DNA from: Variovorax sp. Sphag1AA
Lineage (GTDB): Bacteria; Pseudomonadota; Gammaproteobacteria; Burkholderiales; Burkholderiaceae_C
Length of the DNA stretch: 64,000 bases
Direction of reading: 5' to 3'
Assembly (NCBI RefSeq): GCF_014192575.1
Contig: NZ_JACHYC010000006.1
Location: 186,001-250,000, forward strand
Below the pieces are notes generated by a model. It was not told the origin of the DNA, made no database searches, and was given only the letters and a program-made list of their open reading frames with translations. A program made the translations under genes and the position numbers. Below, one piece after another: positions 51,482 to 60,211 of this stretch (positions are counted from its first letter, which is position 1; each line of letters opens with the position of its first letter).

Positions 51482-52888
51482 ATGCTCGCGCGCACCTCCG
51501 ATCCGATCATTGCCATCGCCACTGCCTCCGGGCGGGGCGCCGTCGGCATCGTGCGGATCTCCGGCGCGCAGATGGCACCCGTCATTGCGGCCATTTGTCG
51601 ACGGCCCTTGAAGGCGCGCGAGGCAACCTATTTGCCCTTCCGTGACGCGCAAGGGATGCCGATTGATCACGGACTTGCGATTCACTTTCCCGCACCTCAT
51701 TCGTTCACCGGCGAAGACGTGCTCGAACTGCAAGCGCACGGCGGACCGGTCGTGTTGCAACTGCTGCTGGCCCGCTGTCTCGAAGCGGCGGCCGAGTTCG
51801 ATGTCGCCAGTGGCCAGGCGCGGCTTCCCGGCCTGCGGGTGGCCGAACCCGGGGAATTCAGCCAGCGCGCTTTTCTGAACGGCAAGATCGACCTGGCCCA
51901 GGCGGAGGCGATCGCCGATCTGATCGATGCCAGCACCGAGGCGGCCGCGCGCAGTGCGGGCCGGTCCCTTTCCGGTGCGTTCTCCGAAGAAATTCATGGC
52001 TTGCTCGACGCATTGGTTCGCCTGCGGATGCTGGTCGAGGCCACACTCGACTTTCCGGACGAGGAGATCGACTTTCTCCAGGAAGCCGACGCGATCGGCC
52101 AACTCGCCGCCTTGAAAGCACAACTTGCCGTGGTGCAGAACCGCGCGCGCCAAGGCGCGTTGCTGCGCGAAGGCATCAAGGTGGTGATCGCCGGGCAGCC
52201 CAACGCCGGCAAGAGCTCGTTGCTCAACGCCTTGGCGGGTGCCGAGCTGGCGATCGTGAGTTCGGTCGCCGGCACCACGCGCGACGTGGTCTCCGAGACC
52301 ATTCAGATCCACGGCGTACCTCTGCATGTGGTCGACACAGCCGGGCTCCGCGAAAGCGTCGACGAGGTTGAGCAAATCGGCATCGCTCGCGCATGGGGGC
52401 AGATCGAAGGCGCCGACGCCGTGCTCTTCCTCCACGACCTCACACGCGTTGCGCTACCCGACTATGCGGCGGCCGACGCCGAGATCACGCGCGACCTGGT
52501 GAATCGCCTGTCTGTCGGGGTGCCGGTGATCGATGTCTGGAGCAAGCTGGACGCTACGCCGGTTGCGGCGCCAGCCAGCGGCGTCAGCCTTTCCGCAAAA
52601 ACCGGCTTCGGCATTGAGGCGCTGCGCACTCGCCTTCTCGAAGTAGCGGGCTGGCAGGCGGTGCCTGAGGGGGTCTATCTGGCACGCGCTCGCCACGTCC
52701 AGGCACTGATGCGGGTCGAACAGCACATCGACGTTGCCGCCGAGCACCTGGCGGCACGCGCTCAATCGCTGGATTTGCTCGCAGAGGAACTGCGGCTCGC
52801 GCAGAACGCCTTGAACGAAATCACCGGTGAATTTGGTGCTGATGACCTACTCGGCGTGATCTTTTCCCGTTTTTGCATCGGCAAATAG
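51482..52888 (+). CDS. mnmE: tRNA modification GTPase MnmE
   Basis: A 468-residue protein. It has an N-terminal folate-binding domain (TSDPIIAIATASGRGAVGIVRISG), a helical domain, and the inserted G domain with GQPNAGKSS near residue 238, DTAGLRE and SKLD. The C-terminal CIGK motif carries the catalytic cysteine. With MnmG (at 8660) it modifies the wobble uridine of tRNAs. The gene closes the conserved rpmH-to-mnmE run. Confidence 0.97.
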   Translation: MLARTSDPIIAIATASGRGAVGIVRISGAQMAPVIAAICRRPLKAREATYLPFRDAQGMPIDHGLAIHFPAPHSFTGEDVLELQAHGGPVVLQLLLARCLEAAAEFDVASGQARLPGLRVAEPGEFSQRAFLNGKIDLAQAEAIADLIDASTEAAARSAGRSLSGAFSEEIHGLLDALVRLRMLVEATLDFPDEEIDFLQEADAIGQLAALKAQLAVVQNRARQGALLREGIKVVIAGQPNAGKSSLLNALAGAELAIVSSVAGTTRDVVSETIQIHGVPLHVVDTAGLRESVDEVEQIGIARAWGQIEGADAVLFLHDLTRVALPDYAAADAEITRDLVNRLSVGVPVIDVWSKLDATPVAAPASGVSLSAKTGFGIEALRTRLLEVAGWQAVPEGVYLARARHVQALMRVEQHIDVAAEHLAARAQSLDLLAEELRLAQNALNEITGEFGADDLLGVIFSRFCIGK

Positions 52889-52905
52889 CCACGAGTGTGT
52901 GTGTT

Positions 52906-52921
52906 TGTGACATTTGTCACC
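52906..52921. promoter_or_regulatory. CRP/FNR-like palindrome
   Basis: TGTGACATTTGTCACC contains TGTGA-N6-TCAC, nearly the CRP consensus (TGTGA-N6-TCACA), within the palindrome GTGACATTTGTCAC. It lies about 55 bp before the cyclic-nucleotide-binding gene, a sensible operator position. The cognate regulator is not known. Confidence 0.4.
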
Positions 52922-52974
52922 GCGCATTCCTGGATTCGCGGATACTTCTGCCCGATCAGCAGGGCCTCATCACG

Positions 52975-53442
52975 ATGTCTTCAAGCATTCAAGATCTTTG
53001 CCGCGCCATCGCCCAGAACACGAGCTACGACGCTTTCGCGCCTGCGTTCAACGCGCAGCAGTGGGAGACCGTCGGCAGTTACCTACAGCCTTTCGACCTC
53101 GCCGTCGGCCAGGTGCTGATCGACCAGGGCGCCCATGACCGCACCCTCTTCTTCATAGAGAGCGGCGCGCTGAGCGTCCATGTGATCGGCGACAAGGGTC
53201 AGATGCAATTGGCCATCCTCAACCCCGGCTCCGTGGTGGGCGAAGGCGCGTTCTTTTCCAGGCTGCCGCGATCGGCCAACGTGATCGCCACCGGGGCGGC
53301 CCGCGTCTGGCGGTTGACCGCGCTGCGCTTCAGCGAGATGTCCAACAGGCAACCTTCGCTCGCGCTGGAAATGACCATGAGCTTGGGCGCCGTCATCGCC
53401 AAGCGGATGGTCAACAAGCCCAAGCGGGTGGCCGTCACCTGA
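52975..53442 (+). CDS. Cyclic nucleotide-binding domain protein
   Basis: A 155-residue protein made almost entirely of one cNMP-binding/CRP-like beta-barrel: LAVGQVLIDQGAHDRTLFFIESGALSV, then NPGSVVGEGAFFSRLPRSANVIA with the phosphate-cassette-like GEGAFFSRLPRSA. There is no C-terminal helix-turn-helix, so it is not itself a transcription factor. It could be a sensor subunit. It is 7 bp upstream of the zinc-ribbon protein and probably in one operon. Confidence 0.8.
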   Translation: MSSSIQDLCRAIAQNTSYDAFAPAFNAQQWETVGSYLQPFDLAVGQVLIDQGAHDRTLFFIESGALSVHVIGDKGQMQLAILNPGSVVGEGAFFSRLPRSANVIATGAARVWRLTALRFSEMSNRQPSLALEMTMSLGAVIAKRMVNKPKRVAVT

Positions 53443-53449
53443 ATCCGGC

Positions 53450-54289
53450 ATGCCGGTGACATGCACCGAGTGCCGCACGTCCAACCGGGACGGGGCGAGG
53501 TTCTGCAAAGGCTGCGGTCGCAGGATCAAGGTCGCGCCCATGGGGGAGGAATGGCCGGCCACGCAGCGCATGGCCTACCCGGGCGAGGAATTGCGGGCGC
53601 GCAGGGCCGAAACAGTCTTGCCGGCGTCTCCTCGCGTCCTCAAGGGGTCTTCAGCGCCTGTCAGACCTCAAGCGCCTCCGCCGGCGCAACGTGCCGCGCA
53701 GCCAGCGCCCCGACGAGCAAGCGCCGCTTCTGCCCAGGTCGCCAACAATGGCAAGACGGCTCGCAGGATCAGGCCTGCTGCTTGGATCGTGCTTGCGTTC
53801 GCGTTGATCGCCGGAGCCTGCTGGTATGCGCTCGGCTCCGATCAAGACGTCCCCCCGCCGGTGACACCGGCCGTCCCGACGGCTGGATCGGCCCCCGCAC
53901 CCATCCCGGAGCTGACACCGCCCACGGCCACGGTCGAGCCGCCAATCGCTGTCCCCGCACCGGCACCGGAGCCGCCGCCGGTCATCGCTGAAGCTCCCAC
54001 ACCACCCAAGCAATCCGTAGCGCCCAAGGTGCGCAAGCCGGTGTCCGCGCCACCGCCGCCTCCTGCAGCGCCCGTGGAGGTCCAGGCTCCGGCACCCGCA
54101 CCGGCGCCCGAACCCGCGCCGCCGGCCAATCCACAGGCAGCTTGCGGCAATCTGAATTTCTTCTCGCGCGCGCGGTGCATGGCCGCGCAATGCGCGAAGC
54201 CCGAATTCGCCACGCATTCCCAGTGCGACGCCGTGCGGCGCCAGCAACAGATCGAGGAAGAGAAGCGCAATCCGTCGCTGCTCAACTGA
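53450..54289 (+). CDS. Zinc-ribbon membrane protein with Cys-rich C-terminal module
   Basis: A 279-residue protein. The N-terminal zinc ribbon is CTECRTSNRDGARFCKGCG (four Cys). A basic, Ala/Pro-rich linker leads to one TM (about residues 107-126), then a roughly 100-residue Pro/Ala-rich stretch. A conserved-looking end has four Cys: CGNLNFFSRARCMAAQCAKP then HSQCDAVRR. The layout suggests a cytoplasmic zinc ribbon and a periplasmic Cys-rich end. I know this C-terminal type from other Burkholderiales envelope proteins but not its function. Confidence 0.65.
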   Translation: MPVTCTECRTSNRDGARFCKGCGRRIKVAPMGEEWPATQRMAYPGEELRARRAETVLPASPRVLKGSSAPVRPQAPPPAQRAAQPAPRRASAASAQVANNGKTARRIRPAAWIVLAFALIAGACWYALGSDQDVPPPVTPAVPTAGSAPAPIPELTPPTATVEPPIAVPAPAPEPPPVIAEAPTPPKQSVAPKVRKPVSAPPPPPAAPVEVQAPAPAPAPEPAPPANPQAACGNLNFFSRARCMAAQCAKPEFATHSQCDAVRRQQQIEEEKRNPSLLN

Positions 54290-54308
54290 GCCGCGCGGCA
54301 GGTCGGCT

Positions 54309-56294
54309 TCAGCCCTTCTGAAGCTTGTCGATGGCCATGGCCAACGCGCCGGGCTTGCCCGACAGCACTAGAGTGTCGCCGTCCGCGAGCACCGCGTCGT
54401 CCGTCGCGTCAGCGGTCTTGCCGTCGCGACGGCGCAGGCTTGCCACGCGCACACCCAGCGCTTCGAGCGCCAGGCGCGCGAGCGGTTGGCCGATAGCGCG
54501 CGCGCCGGCCGACAGCGTGAAGGTGTTGAGCCGCACGTGATCCAGTTCGTCGGCCTTGTCGTCGTCGGCGCCGTGGAAGTAGCCGCGCAGCAGGTTGTAG
54601 CGGGCGTCGCGCTGGTCCTGCACCACGCGGATCACGCGCCGCATCGGCACGCCGACCAGCGCCAACGCATGGCTCGCCAGCATGAGCGAGCCTTCGATGG
54701 CCTCCGGCACCACCTCGGTAGCGCCTGCCGTCTGCAGCTTTTCGAGATCGCGGTCGTCCTGCGTCCGGACAATGACGGGCACCTGCGGTGCGTGTGCGCG
54801 CGCATTCGCGAGCACTTTGAGCGCACCCGGCACGTCGTGATAGGTCACGACCAGTGCACTCGCCCGCGCGAGGCCCGCAGCCATCAGCGCCTGCAGCCGC
54901 GACGCGTCGCCGAAGACTACAGAGTCGCCCGCCGCTGCGGCCTGCCGGACGCGGTCGGGATCGAGGTCGAGCGCCAGGTAGGGGATCCCCTCGCGCTCCA
55001 GCACCCGCGCGAGGTTCTGTCCGCAGCGACCGTAGCCGCAGATGATCACGTGCTGGGCCGTGTTGATCGTCTTGCGCGCAATCGTCGTCATCTGCAGCGA
55101 CTGTTGCAGCCAGTCGCTGGCGACCAGCTTCCGGACGATGCGGTTGCTGTACATGATGATGAACGGCGTCGACAGCATCGACAGCACCATCGACGCAAGC
55201 ACCGGATTCACCAGCCATTCCGGCAAAAGGCTCTTGCCTTGCGCGAGCGCAAGCAGAACAAAGCCGAATTCACCCGCCTGCGCGAGGTAGAGACCCGTGC
55301 GCAGCGACACGCCCGTCGTCGCGCCCAGGAGGCGGGCCAGCGCGGTGACCAGCGTGAGCTTGAATGCCAAAGGCAGCAGGAGCAGAAGCAACACCACCGC
55401 CCAATGCTGCACGACGACATGCCAGTCGAGCGACATCCCGATCGTGATGAAGAACAGCCCCAGCAGCACGTCATGGAACGGGCGGATGTCCGTTTCCACC
55501 TGGTGCTTGAACTCGGTCTCGGAGACGAGCATGCCTGCGACGAACGCCCCCAGCGCCAGGCTCAGCCCGGCCAATTCCGTCAGCCAGGCCAACCCCAGCG
55601 TCACCAGCAGCAGGTTGAGCATGAAGAGTTCCTCGCTACGCCGGCGCGCGACGAGCGTCAACCACCAGCGCATGATGCGCGGGCCGCCGTAGAGCAGCAC
55701 CGCGATCAGCAGTGCCGCCTTGATGACGGCGATGGCGAGTGCCTTCAGCAGTGCTTCGGGCGGCGCACCCAGCGCGGGGATGATGACCAGCAGTGGAACC
55801 ACTGCAAGATCCTGGAACAGCAGAACGCCCATGACCCGCTTGCCGTGCTCGCTGTCGATCTCCAGGCGCTCCGCCATCAGCTTCACGACGATCGCGGTGC
55901 TGCTCATCGCGAGTGCACCCGATAGCACCAGCGCGGTCTGCCAGTTCAGTTGCCGGGCGGCCGGCATCATCGTGGACACCAGCAGCGCGCCGGCGGTCGC
56001 GATCGCGATGGTCAGTACCACCTGCAGCAGCCCGAGGCCGAACACGTGCTTTCGCATGGCCCGCAGCTTGGGCAGGCTGAATTCGAGGCCGATCACGAAC
56101 ATCAGGAAGACCACGCCGAACTCGCCGAGGTGCTGGATGCCTTCGGAGTTCTGCGCCAGCGCGAAGGCGTGCGGCCCGATCAGGACGCCGGCTGTCAGAT
56201 AGCCCAGCATCGGCGGCAGCTTGAGGAACCGGCACACGACCACGCCGATCACTGCCGCGAGCAGATACATCAGGGTGAGATCGAACGAGGTCAT
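54309..56294 (-). CDS. KefB/KefC-type potassium/proton antiporter
   Basis: A 661-residue protein. The N-terminal Na/H-exchanger-type membrane domain (about 12 TM, residues 5-380) has GEFGVVFLMFVIGLEFSLPKL. It is followed by a TrkA-N Rossmann domain (HVIICGYGRCGQNLARVLERE, near residue 415) and a TrkA-C domain at the end. KefB/KefC proteins export K+ and acidify the cytoplasm during electrophile stress; KefB versus KefC cannot be decided, and no KefF/KefG partner is adjacent. It is divergent from kdsD. Confidence 0.9.
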   Translation of the reverse strand: MTSFDLTLMYLLAAVIGVVVCRFLKLPPMLGYLTAGVLIGPHAFALAQNSEGIQHLGEFGVVFLMFVIGLEFSLPKLRAMRKHVFGLGLLQVVLTIAIATAGALLVSTMMPAARQLNWQTALVLSGALAMSSTAIVVKLMAERLEIDSEHGKRVMGVLLFQDLAVVPLLVIIPALGAPPEALLKALAIAVIKAALLIAVLLYGGPRIMRWWLTLVARRRSEELFMLNLLLVTLGLAWLTELAGLSLALGAFVAGMLVSETEFKHQVETDIRPFHDVLLGLFFITIGMSLDWHVVVQHWAVVLLLLLLPLAFKLTLVTALARLLGATTGVSLRTGLYLAQAGEFGFVLLALAQGKSLLPEWLVNPVLASMVLSMLSTPFIIMYSNRIVRKLVASDWLQQSLQMTTIARKTINTAQHVIICGYGRCGQNLARVLEREGIPYLALDLDPDRVRQAAAAGDSVVFGDASRLQALMAAGLARASALVVTYHDVPGALKVLANARAHAPQVPVIVRTQDDRDLEKLQTAGATEVVPEAIEGSLMLASHALALVGVPMRRVIRVVQDQRDARYNLLRGYFHGADDDKADELDHVRLNTFTLSAGARAIGQPLARLALEALGVRVASLRRRDGKTADATDDAVLADGDTLVLSGKPGALAMAIDKLQKG

Positions 56295-56392
56295 GAGCCG
56301 ATGCTACTGAATGTGGCCGGATTCCCGCGTCCCGCGTTTCACCCTGTTCCCCATATTTCTACCGTTCCGGTCGCGCCCGATAAAATTCCGCG

Positions 56393-57394
56393 ATGAGCTC
56401 TCGCCCTGATCTGCCCTCCGCGGCCACGCCCGAAGCCATGCTCGCACGGGCGCGCGTCACCTTCGACATCGAAGCTGCTGCCGTGCTCGGCCTGAAGGAT
56501 CGGGTCGGACCCAGCTTCGTCGACGCCGTCCGCAAGATTCTTGACGTTCGCGGACGTGTCGTCGTCATGGGCATGGGCAAGAGCGGCCATGTGGGTCGCA
56601 AGATCGCGGCCACCCTCGCATCGACCGGCACGCCGGCAATGTTCGTGCATCCCGCCGAAGCGAGCCATGGCGACCTCGGGATGATCAAGGCCGTAGATCT
56701 CGTGCTCGCCATCTCCAACAGCGGCGAAGTCGAGGAACTCACCGTCATTCTTCCTGTCGTCAAACGCCAGGGCGTGCCGCTGATCGGGATGACCGGCCGA
56801 GCCGATTCCACGCTCGCGCGCCACGCCGACATCGTTCTGGACAGCGGCGTCGAGAAAGAGGCCTGCCCGCTCAACCTGGCGCCGACCGCCAGCACCACGG
56901 CGCAAATGGCCCTGGGCGATGCACTCGCAGTTGCCCTGCTCGATGCGCGAGGCTTCGGCACCGACGATTTCGCGCGATCGCATCCCGGCGGCGCGCTGGG
57001 CCGGAAGCTGCTTACCCATGTCAGCGACGTCATGCGCTCAGGCGACGACGTGCCGCGCGTTCCGCCTGAAGCCAGCTTCACCGACCTGATGCGCGAGATG
57101 AGCGCGAAGGGGCTCGGCGCCGCCGCAGTCGTCGGTGCGGATGGTCGAGCGATCGGGATCTTCACCGACGGCGACCTCCGCCGGCAGGTCGAAACGGGCG
57201 CGGATCTGCGTGCGCTGACCGCCCGCGATGTCATGCATGTCGGTCCACGCACCTTGCGCGCCGAGGCGCTGGCCGCCGAAGCGGCGGAGGTCATGGAGCA
57301 ACATCGCATCACCAGCGTGCTGGTCGTTGACGCCTCCGGAGTGCTCATCGGTGTGCTCAGCATCAACGACCTGATGCGCGCGAAAGTCATCTGA
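56393..57394 (+). CDS. kdsD: D-arabinose 5-phosphate isomerase KdsD (KpsF/GutQ)
   Basis: A 333-residue enzyme with an N-terminal SIS domain (VVVMGMGKSGHVGRKIAATLASTGTPAMFVHPAEASHGDLG) and two C-terminal CBS domains. It converts ribulose 5-phosphate to arabinose 5-phosphate, the first step of Kdo synthesis for lipopolysaccharide. It shares one base with kdsC, so the two steps are coupled. Confidence 0.95.
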   Translation: MSSRPDLPSAATPEAMLARARVTFDIEAAAVLGLKDRVGPSFVDAVRKILDVRGRVVVMGMGKSGHVGRKIAATLASTGTPAMFVHPAEASHGDLGMIKAVDLVLAISNSGEVEELTVILPVVKRQGVPLIGMTGRADSTLARHADIVLDSGVEKEACPLNLAPTASTTAQMALGDALAVALLDARGFGTDDFARSHPGGALGRKLLTHVSDVMRSGDDVPRVPPEASFTDLMREMSAKGLGAAAVVGADGRAIGIFTDGDLRRQVETGADLRALTARDVMHVGPRTLRAEALAAEAAEVMEQHRITSVLVVDASGVLIGVLSINDLMRAKVI

Positions 57395-57942
57395 TGCCCG
57401 TGGAATTCAAGGCGGAGACCCTGCTCGTCGCGCAGGACGTTCGCATCGCGTTCTTCGACGTCGATGGCGTGCTGACCGACGGCGGCGTGTATTTCAGCGA
57501 GCATGGCGAGACGCTCAAGCGCTTCAGCATCCTCGACGGCTACGGCCTCAAGCTGCTGCGCTCGGCCGGCATCAAACCGGCGGTGATCACCGGCCGCGAC
57601 TCCAAACCGCTGCGGGTACGGCTTGAGGCGCTGGGCATCGAACACGTGCGTTACGGCACCGAGAACAAGCTCCCCGCCGCGGAGGCCATGCTGGCATCGC
57701 TGGGCCTGGACTGGACGCAAGCCGCCGCGATCGGCGACGACTGGCCCGATCTCCCTGTGCTCACGCGCGTCGCGTTCGCCGCGGCACCCGCAAACGCTCA
57801 CGCTGAAGTGCGTGCCATCGCGCACCATGTGACAAGCGCGCGCGGCGGCGAAGGCGCTGCGCGCGAGTTTTGCGACCTGCTTCTGACTGCAGGCGGGCAC
57901 TACCGTCGATTCCTGGATGCTGCAAGAGGCCTGCCCGCATGA
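57394..57942 (+). CDS. kdsC: Kdo-8-phosphate phosphatase KdsC
   Basis: A 182-residue HAD-superfamily phosphatase of the short KdsC type. It has the nucleophile motif FFDVDGVLTDGG with Asp22 and Asp24, VITGRDSKPL, and the late metal motif AAIGDDWPDLPVL. It hydrolyses Kdo-8-phosphate to Kdo. It overlaps lptC by 4 bp. Confidence 0.95.
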   Translation: MPVEFKAETLLVAQDVRIAFFDVDGVLTDGGVYFSEHGETLKRFSILDGYGLKLLRSAGIKPAVITGRDSKPLRVRLEALGIEHVRYGTENKLPAAEAMLASLGLDWTQAAAIGDDWPDLPVLTRVAFAAAPANAHAEVRAIAHHVTSARGGEGAAREFCDLLLTAGGHYRRFLDAARGLPA

Positions 57943-58580
57943 AGTCGGCCTGGAGCCTGCTGCGTGACGGATTCGATCGCGTCACGATCTATCTGCCCCT
58001 GATCCTGACCGCGGCGCTCGCACTGGGCACCTATTGGCTCGTTCGCAATGCGCCCAAGCTGCTGGAGCCTGCGCCGAAGGAGGCACCGGTCCACGAACCC
58101 GATTTCTTCATGCGCGGCTTCGTCGTGAAGAGCTTCCTGCCCAGCGGCGAGTTGCGCAGCGAGCTGTTCGGCAAGGAAGGCCGGCACTACCCGGACAACG
58201 ACACGCTCGAGGTCGACGAAGTGCGATTCCGCTCCATCTCGGATGACGGGCTGGTCATGCACGGTACGGCGCAACGCGGCCTCTCGAACGGCGACGGCAC
58301 CGAAATCCAGTTGTTCGGCAACGCGATCGTGATCCGCGATGCGGCGGTCGGTGCCAACGGCGCGGTCATTCCTCGCCTGGAGTTTCGAGGCGACTTCCTG
58401 CACGTCTTCACTGACACGGAGCGCGTGAAGTCGAACAAGCCGGTGGAACTCACGCGTGGCACCGACAAGTTCACCTCGGACTCGATGGACTATGACAACA
58501 CGACCGGCATCGCCAATCTCCAGGGCCGCGTCCGTGGCGTCCTGATTCCGTCGCAGGTCCCGGCGGCCGGCAAGCGCTAA
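57939..58580 (+). CDS. lptC: LPS export ABC transporter periplasmic protein LptC
   Basis: A 213-residue bitopic protein. It has one N-terminal TM (about residues 20-36) and a periplasmic beta-jellyroll with the family segments PDFFMRGFVVKSFLPSGELRSELFG and ARITVRD-like strands. It forms the bridge between LptBFG and LptA. The expected lptA and lptB do not follow; an SDR gene does, 6 bp later. Confidence 0.9.
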   Translation: MKSAWSLLRDGFDRVTIYLPLILTAALALGTYWLVRNAPKLLEPAPKEAPVHEPDFFMRGFVVKSFLPSGELRSELFGKEGRHYPDNDTLEVDEVRFRSISDDGLVMHGTAQRGLSNGDGTEIQLFGNAIVIRDAAVGANGAVIPRLEFRGDFLHVFTDTERVKSNKPVELTRGTDKFTSDSMDYDNTTGIANLQGRVRGVLIPSQVPAAGKR

Positions 58581-58586
58581 CACCCC

Positions 58587-59360
58587 ATGAAGCGTCTCGC
58601 ATTCATTACCGGTGCGTCCAGCGGCATCGGGCAGGCTTTGGCTGCGCGCTTCCATGACGCGGGCTACGATCTTGCGCTCGTCGCGCGGCGTACGGCCGAG
58701 ATCGAAGCCTGGGTCGCGGAGAAGAAGATTGACGCTTCTCGGGTCGGCATCTACAGCGCCGATGTGGCGCAGATCGACAGCATCGTCGCGGCCGGCACTG
58801 CTTGCCTCGAACAGCAAGGCTTGCCCGATGTGGTGATCGCCAATGCCGGCATCAGCGTCGGGATCGACACAGCCGAGCGCAGCGACCTCGATGTGTTCGC
58901 GCGGCTGCTGGCGATCAACAACGTCGGCGTGGCCGCGACTTTCCATCCCTTCGTGCGCGCGATGCAGTCGCGCGGCAGTGGCCGGCTCGTGGGCATCGGA
59001 AGCGTTGCAGCCATTCGCGGCCTGCCGGGGCATGGTGCCTACTGCGCGAGCAAGGCGGGTGTGGTGGCGTATTGCGAGAGCCTGCGAACGGAGCTTCGCG
59101 GCAGCGGCGTCAAGGTCGTGACCATTTCGCCTGGCTATGTCGACACCCCGCTGACGCAGGGGAACCGATACGGCATGCCGTTCCTGATGCAGCCGTCCGA
59201 TTTCGCCGACAAGGCGTTCGACGCGGTCGAGTCAGGTACGAGCTATCGCGTGATTCCGTGGCAGATGGGCGTGGTCGCGAAGCTTCTGCGCGCTCTTCCC
59301 AATGCCCTGTTCGACCGCGTCGTCCAGGGTCGCGGGCGAAAACGGCGCGCGAGCGAGTAG
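58587..59360 (+). CDS. SDR family oxidoreductase
   Basis: A 257-residue classical short-chain dehydrogenase. The NAD(P) motif GASSGIGQA is at residues 9-17, NAG occurs in VVIANAGIS, and the catalytic Tyr152-x3-Lys156 lies in YCASKAG. The C-terminus is basic. The substrate is unknown. It lies 6 bp after lptC and is followed by a strong bidirectional terminator, so it is probably the last gene of the kdsD-kdsC-lptC operon. Confidence 0.9.
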   Translation: MKRLAFITGASSGIGQALAARFHDAGYDLALVARRTAEIEAWVAEKKIDASRVGIYSADVAQIDSIVAAGTACLEQQGLPDVVIANAGISVGIDTAERSDLDVFARLLAINNVGVAATFHPFVRAMQSRGSGRLVGIGSVAAIRGLPGHGAYCASKAGVVAYCESLRTELRGSGVKVVTISPGYVDTPLTQGNRYGMPFLMQPSDFADKAFDAVESGTSYRVIPWQMGVVAKLLRALPNALFDRVVQGRGRKRRASE

Positions 59361-59384
59361 GCGGATTCTTCAAGGCGCCCGCCA

Positions 59385-59414
59385 TGAAAAAAGGCTCCCG
59401 AGGGGAGCCTTTTT
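59385..59414. terminator. Bidirectional rho-independent terminator
   Basis: AAGGCTCCC (59391-59399) and GGGAGCCTT (59403-59411) form a 9-bp stem with a 3-nt loop. It is flanked by an A run on the left and TTTT on the right, so it can terminate both the rightward SDR operon and the leftward RRM gene. Confidence 0.9.
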
Positions 59415-59442
59415 AATTCCGAGGTGGAGAGAGGTCGAGCGA

Positions 59443-59952
59443 TCAGTAGCCGCTGTTGCCACCGCTGCCGCCACCGTAACCGCCGCGGCCACCGCCGCCG
59501 CCGCCACGCGGGCCAGCGCCGTACGGGCTGCGGAAACCGCCGTCGCCACCGCGACCGCCGCCGCCACCACCGTAGCCGCCACCACCACCACCGCCGTAAC
59601 CACCGCCGCCGCTGCGACCGCCACCACCGTAGCCGCCGCCACCGCCGCCGTAACCACCACCGCCGCCGCCGCCGTAGCCGCCGCCGCTACGCGGAGGACG
59701 CGCTTCCATGGGGCGCGCTTCGTTCACCACCACGCTGCGGCCACCCAGGGGCTGACCGTTCATGCCGTTGATGGCCGCCTGCGCTTCCGCCTCGCTACCC
59801 ATCTCGACAAAACCAAAGCCCTTGGAACGACCGGTATCGCGCTCCATCATGACTTTGGCGCTGGTGACGGCACCGAATTGGCCGAAAGCTTGCTCGAGAT
59901 CGCCGTCGCGCACCGAGTAAGGCAGATTACCGACGTACAGTTTGTTGCCCAT
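59443..59952 (-). CDS. RRM RNA-binding protein with glycine-rich tail
   Basis: A 169-residue protein. One RRM domain (residues 2-80) carries RNP2 LYVGNLPY and RNP1 KGFGFVEM. It is followed by a roughly 80-residue Gly/Tyr/Arg/Ser tail made of GGGYGGGG and RGGGGGG repeats. This is the cold-inducible glycine-rich RNA-binding type found in cyanobacteria and beta-proteobacteria. The low-complexity tail can vary by slippage. The upstream 440-bp stretch has no gene until the manganese exporter. Confidence 0.9.
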   Translation of the reverse strand: MGNKLYVGNLPYSVRDGDLEQAFGQFGAVTSAKVMMERDTGRSKGFGFVEMGSEAEAQAAINGMNGQPLGGRSVVVNEARPMEARPPRSGGGYGGGGGGGYGGGGGGYGGGGRSGGGGYGGGGGGGYGGGGGGRGGDGGFRSPYGAGPRGGGGGGRGGYGGGSGGNSGY

Positions 59953-60211
59953 TAAGGGACTCCTAGTAAACACAGAAAAAAAGCGATGGAGTCCCGAAAG
60001 CACCACAGGTCGAAAACACTCGACAAGTTGCGCGAAACTGACCGATCACCGATTGCACCCGACCCAAATGCGGAGGGATGCTCGCGCATTATGTGGGAAA
60101 TACGTGTTGTGCAACTAGGAATTTGCCCCCAGTACCACCCCCGGGAAAAATAAACTACAAGTTGGCACACACTTACAACCAAGGCGCGGCAGTAGGCTAC
60201 AATCCCACCGT

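Noticed and set aside
59443..59700. Possible tandem-repeat or CRISPR-like array
   Set aside because: The repeats are short, irregular codons for glycine within an intact RRM gene; there are no spacers of constant length.
59302..59955. Ala/Thr-rich plus-strand frame of 217 codons
   Set aside because: Shadow of the glycine-rich repeat of the RRM gene; the translation is a low-complexity Ala-Thr-Val repeat.
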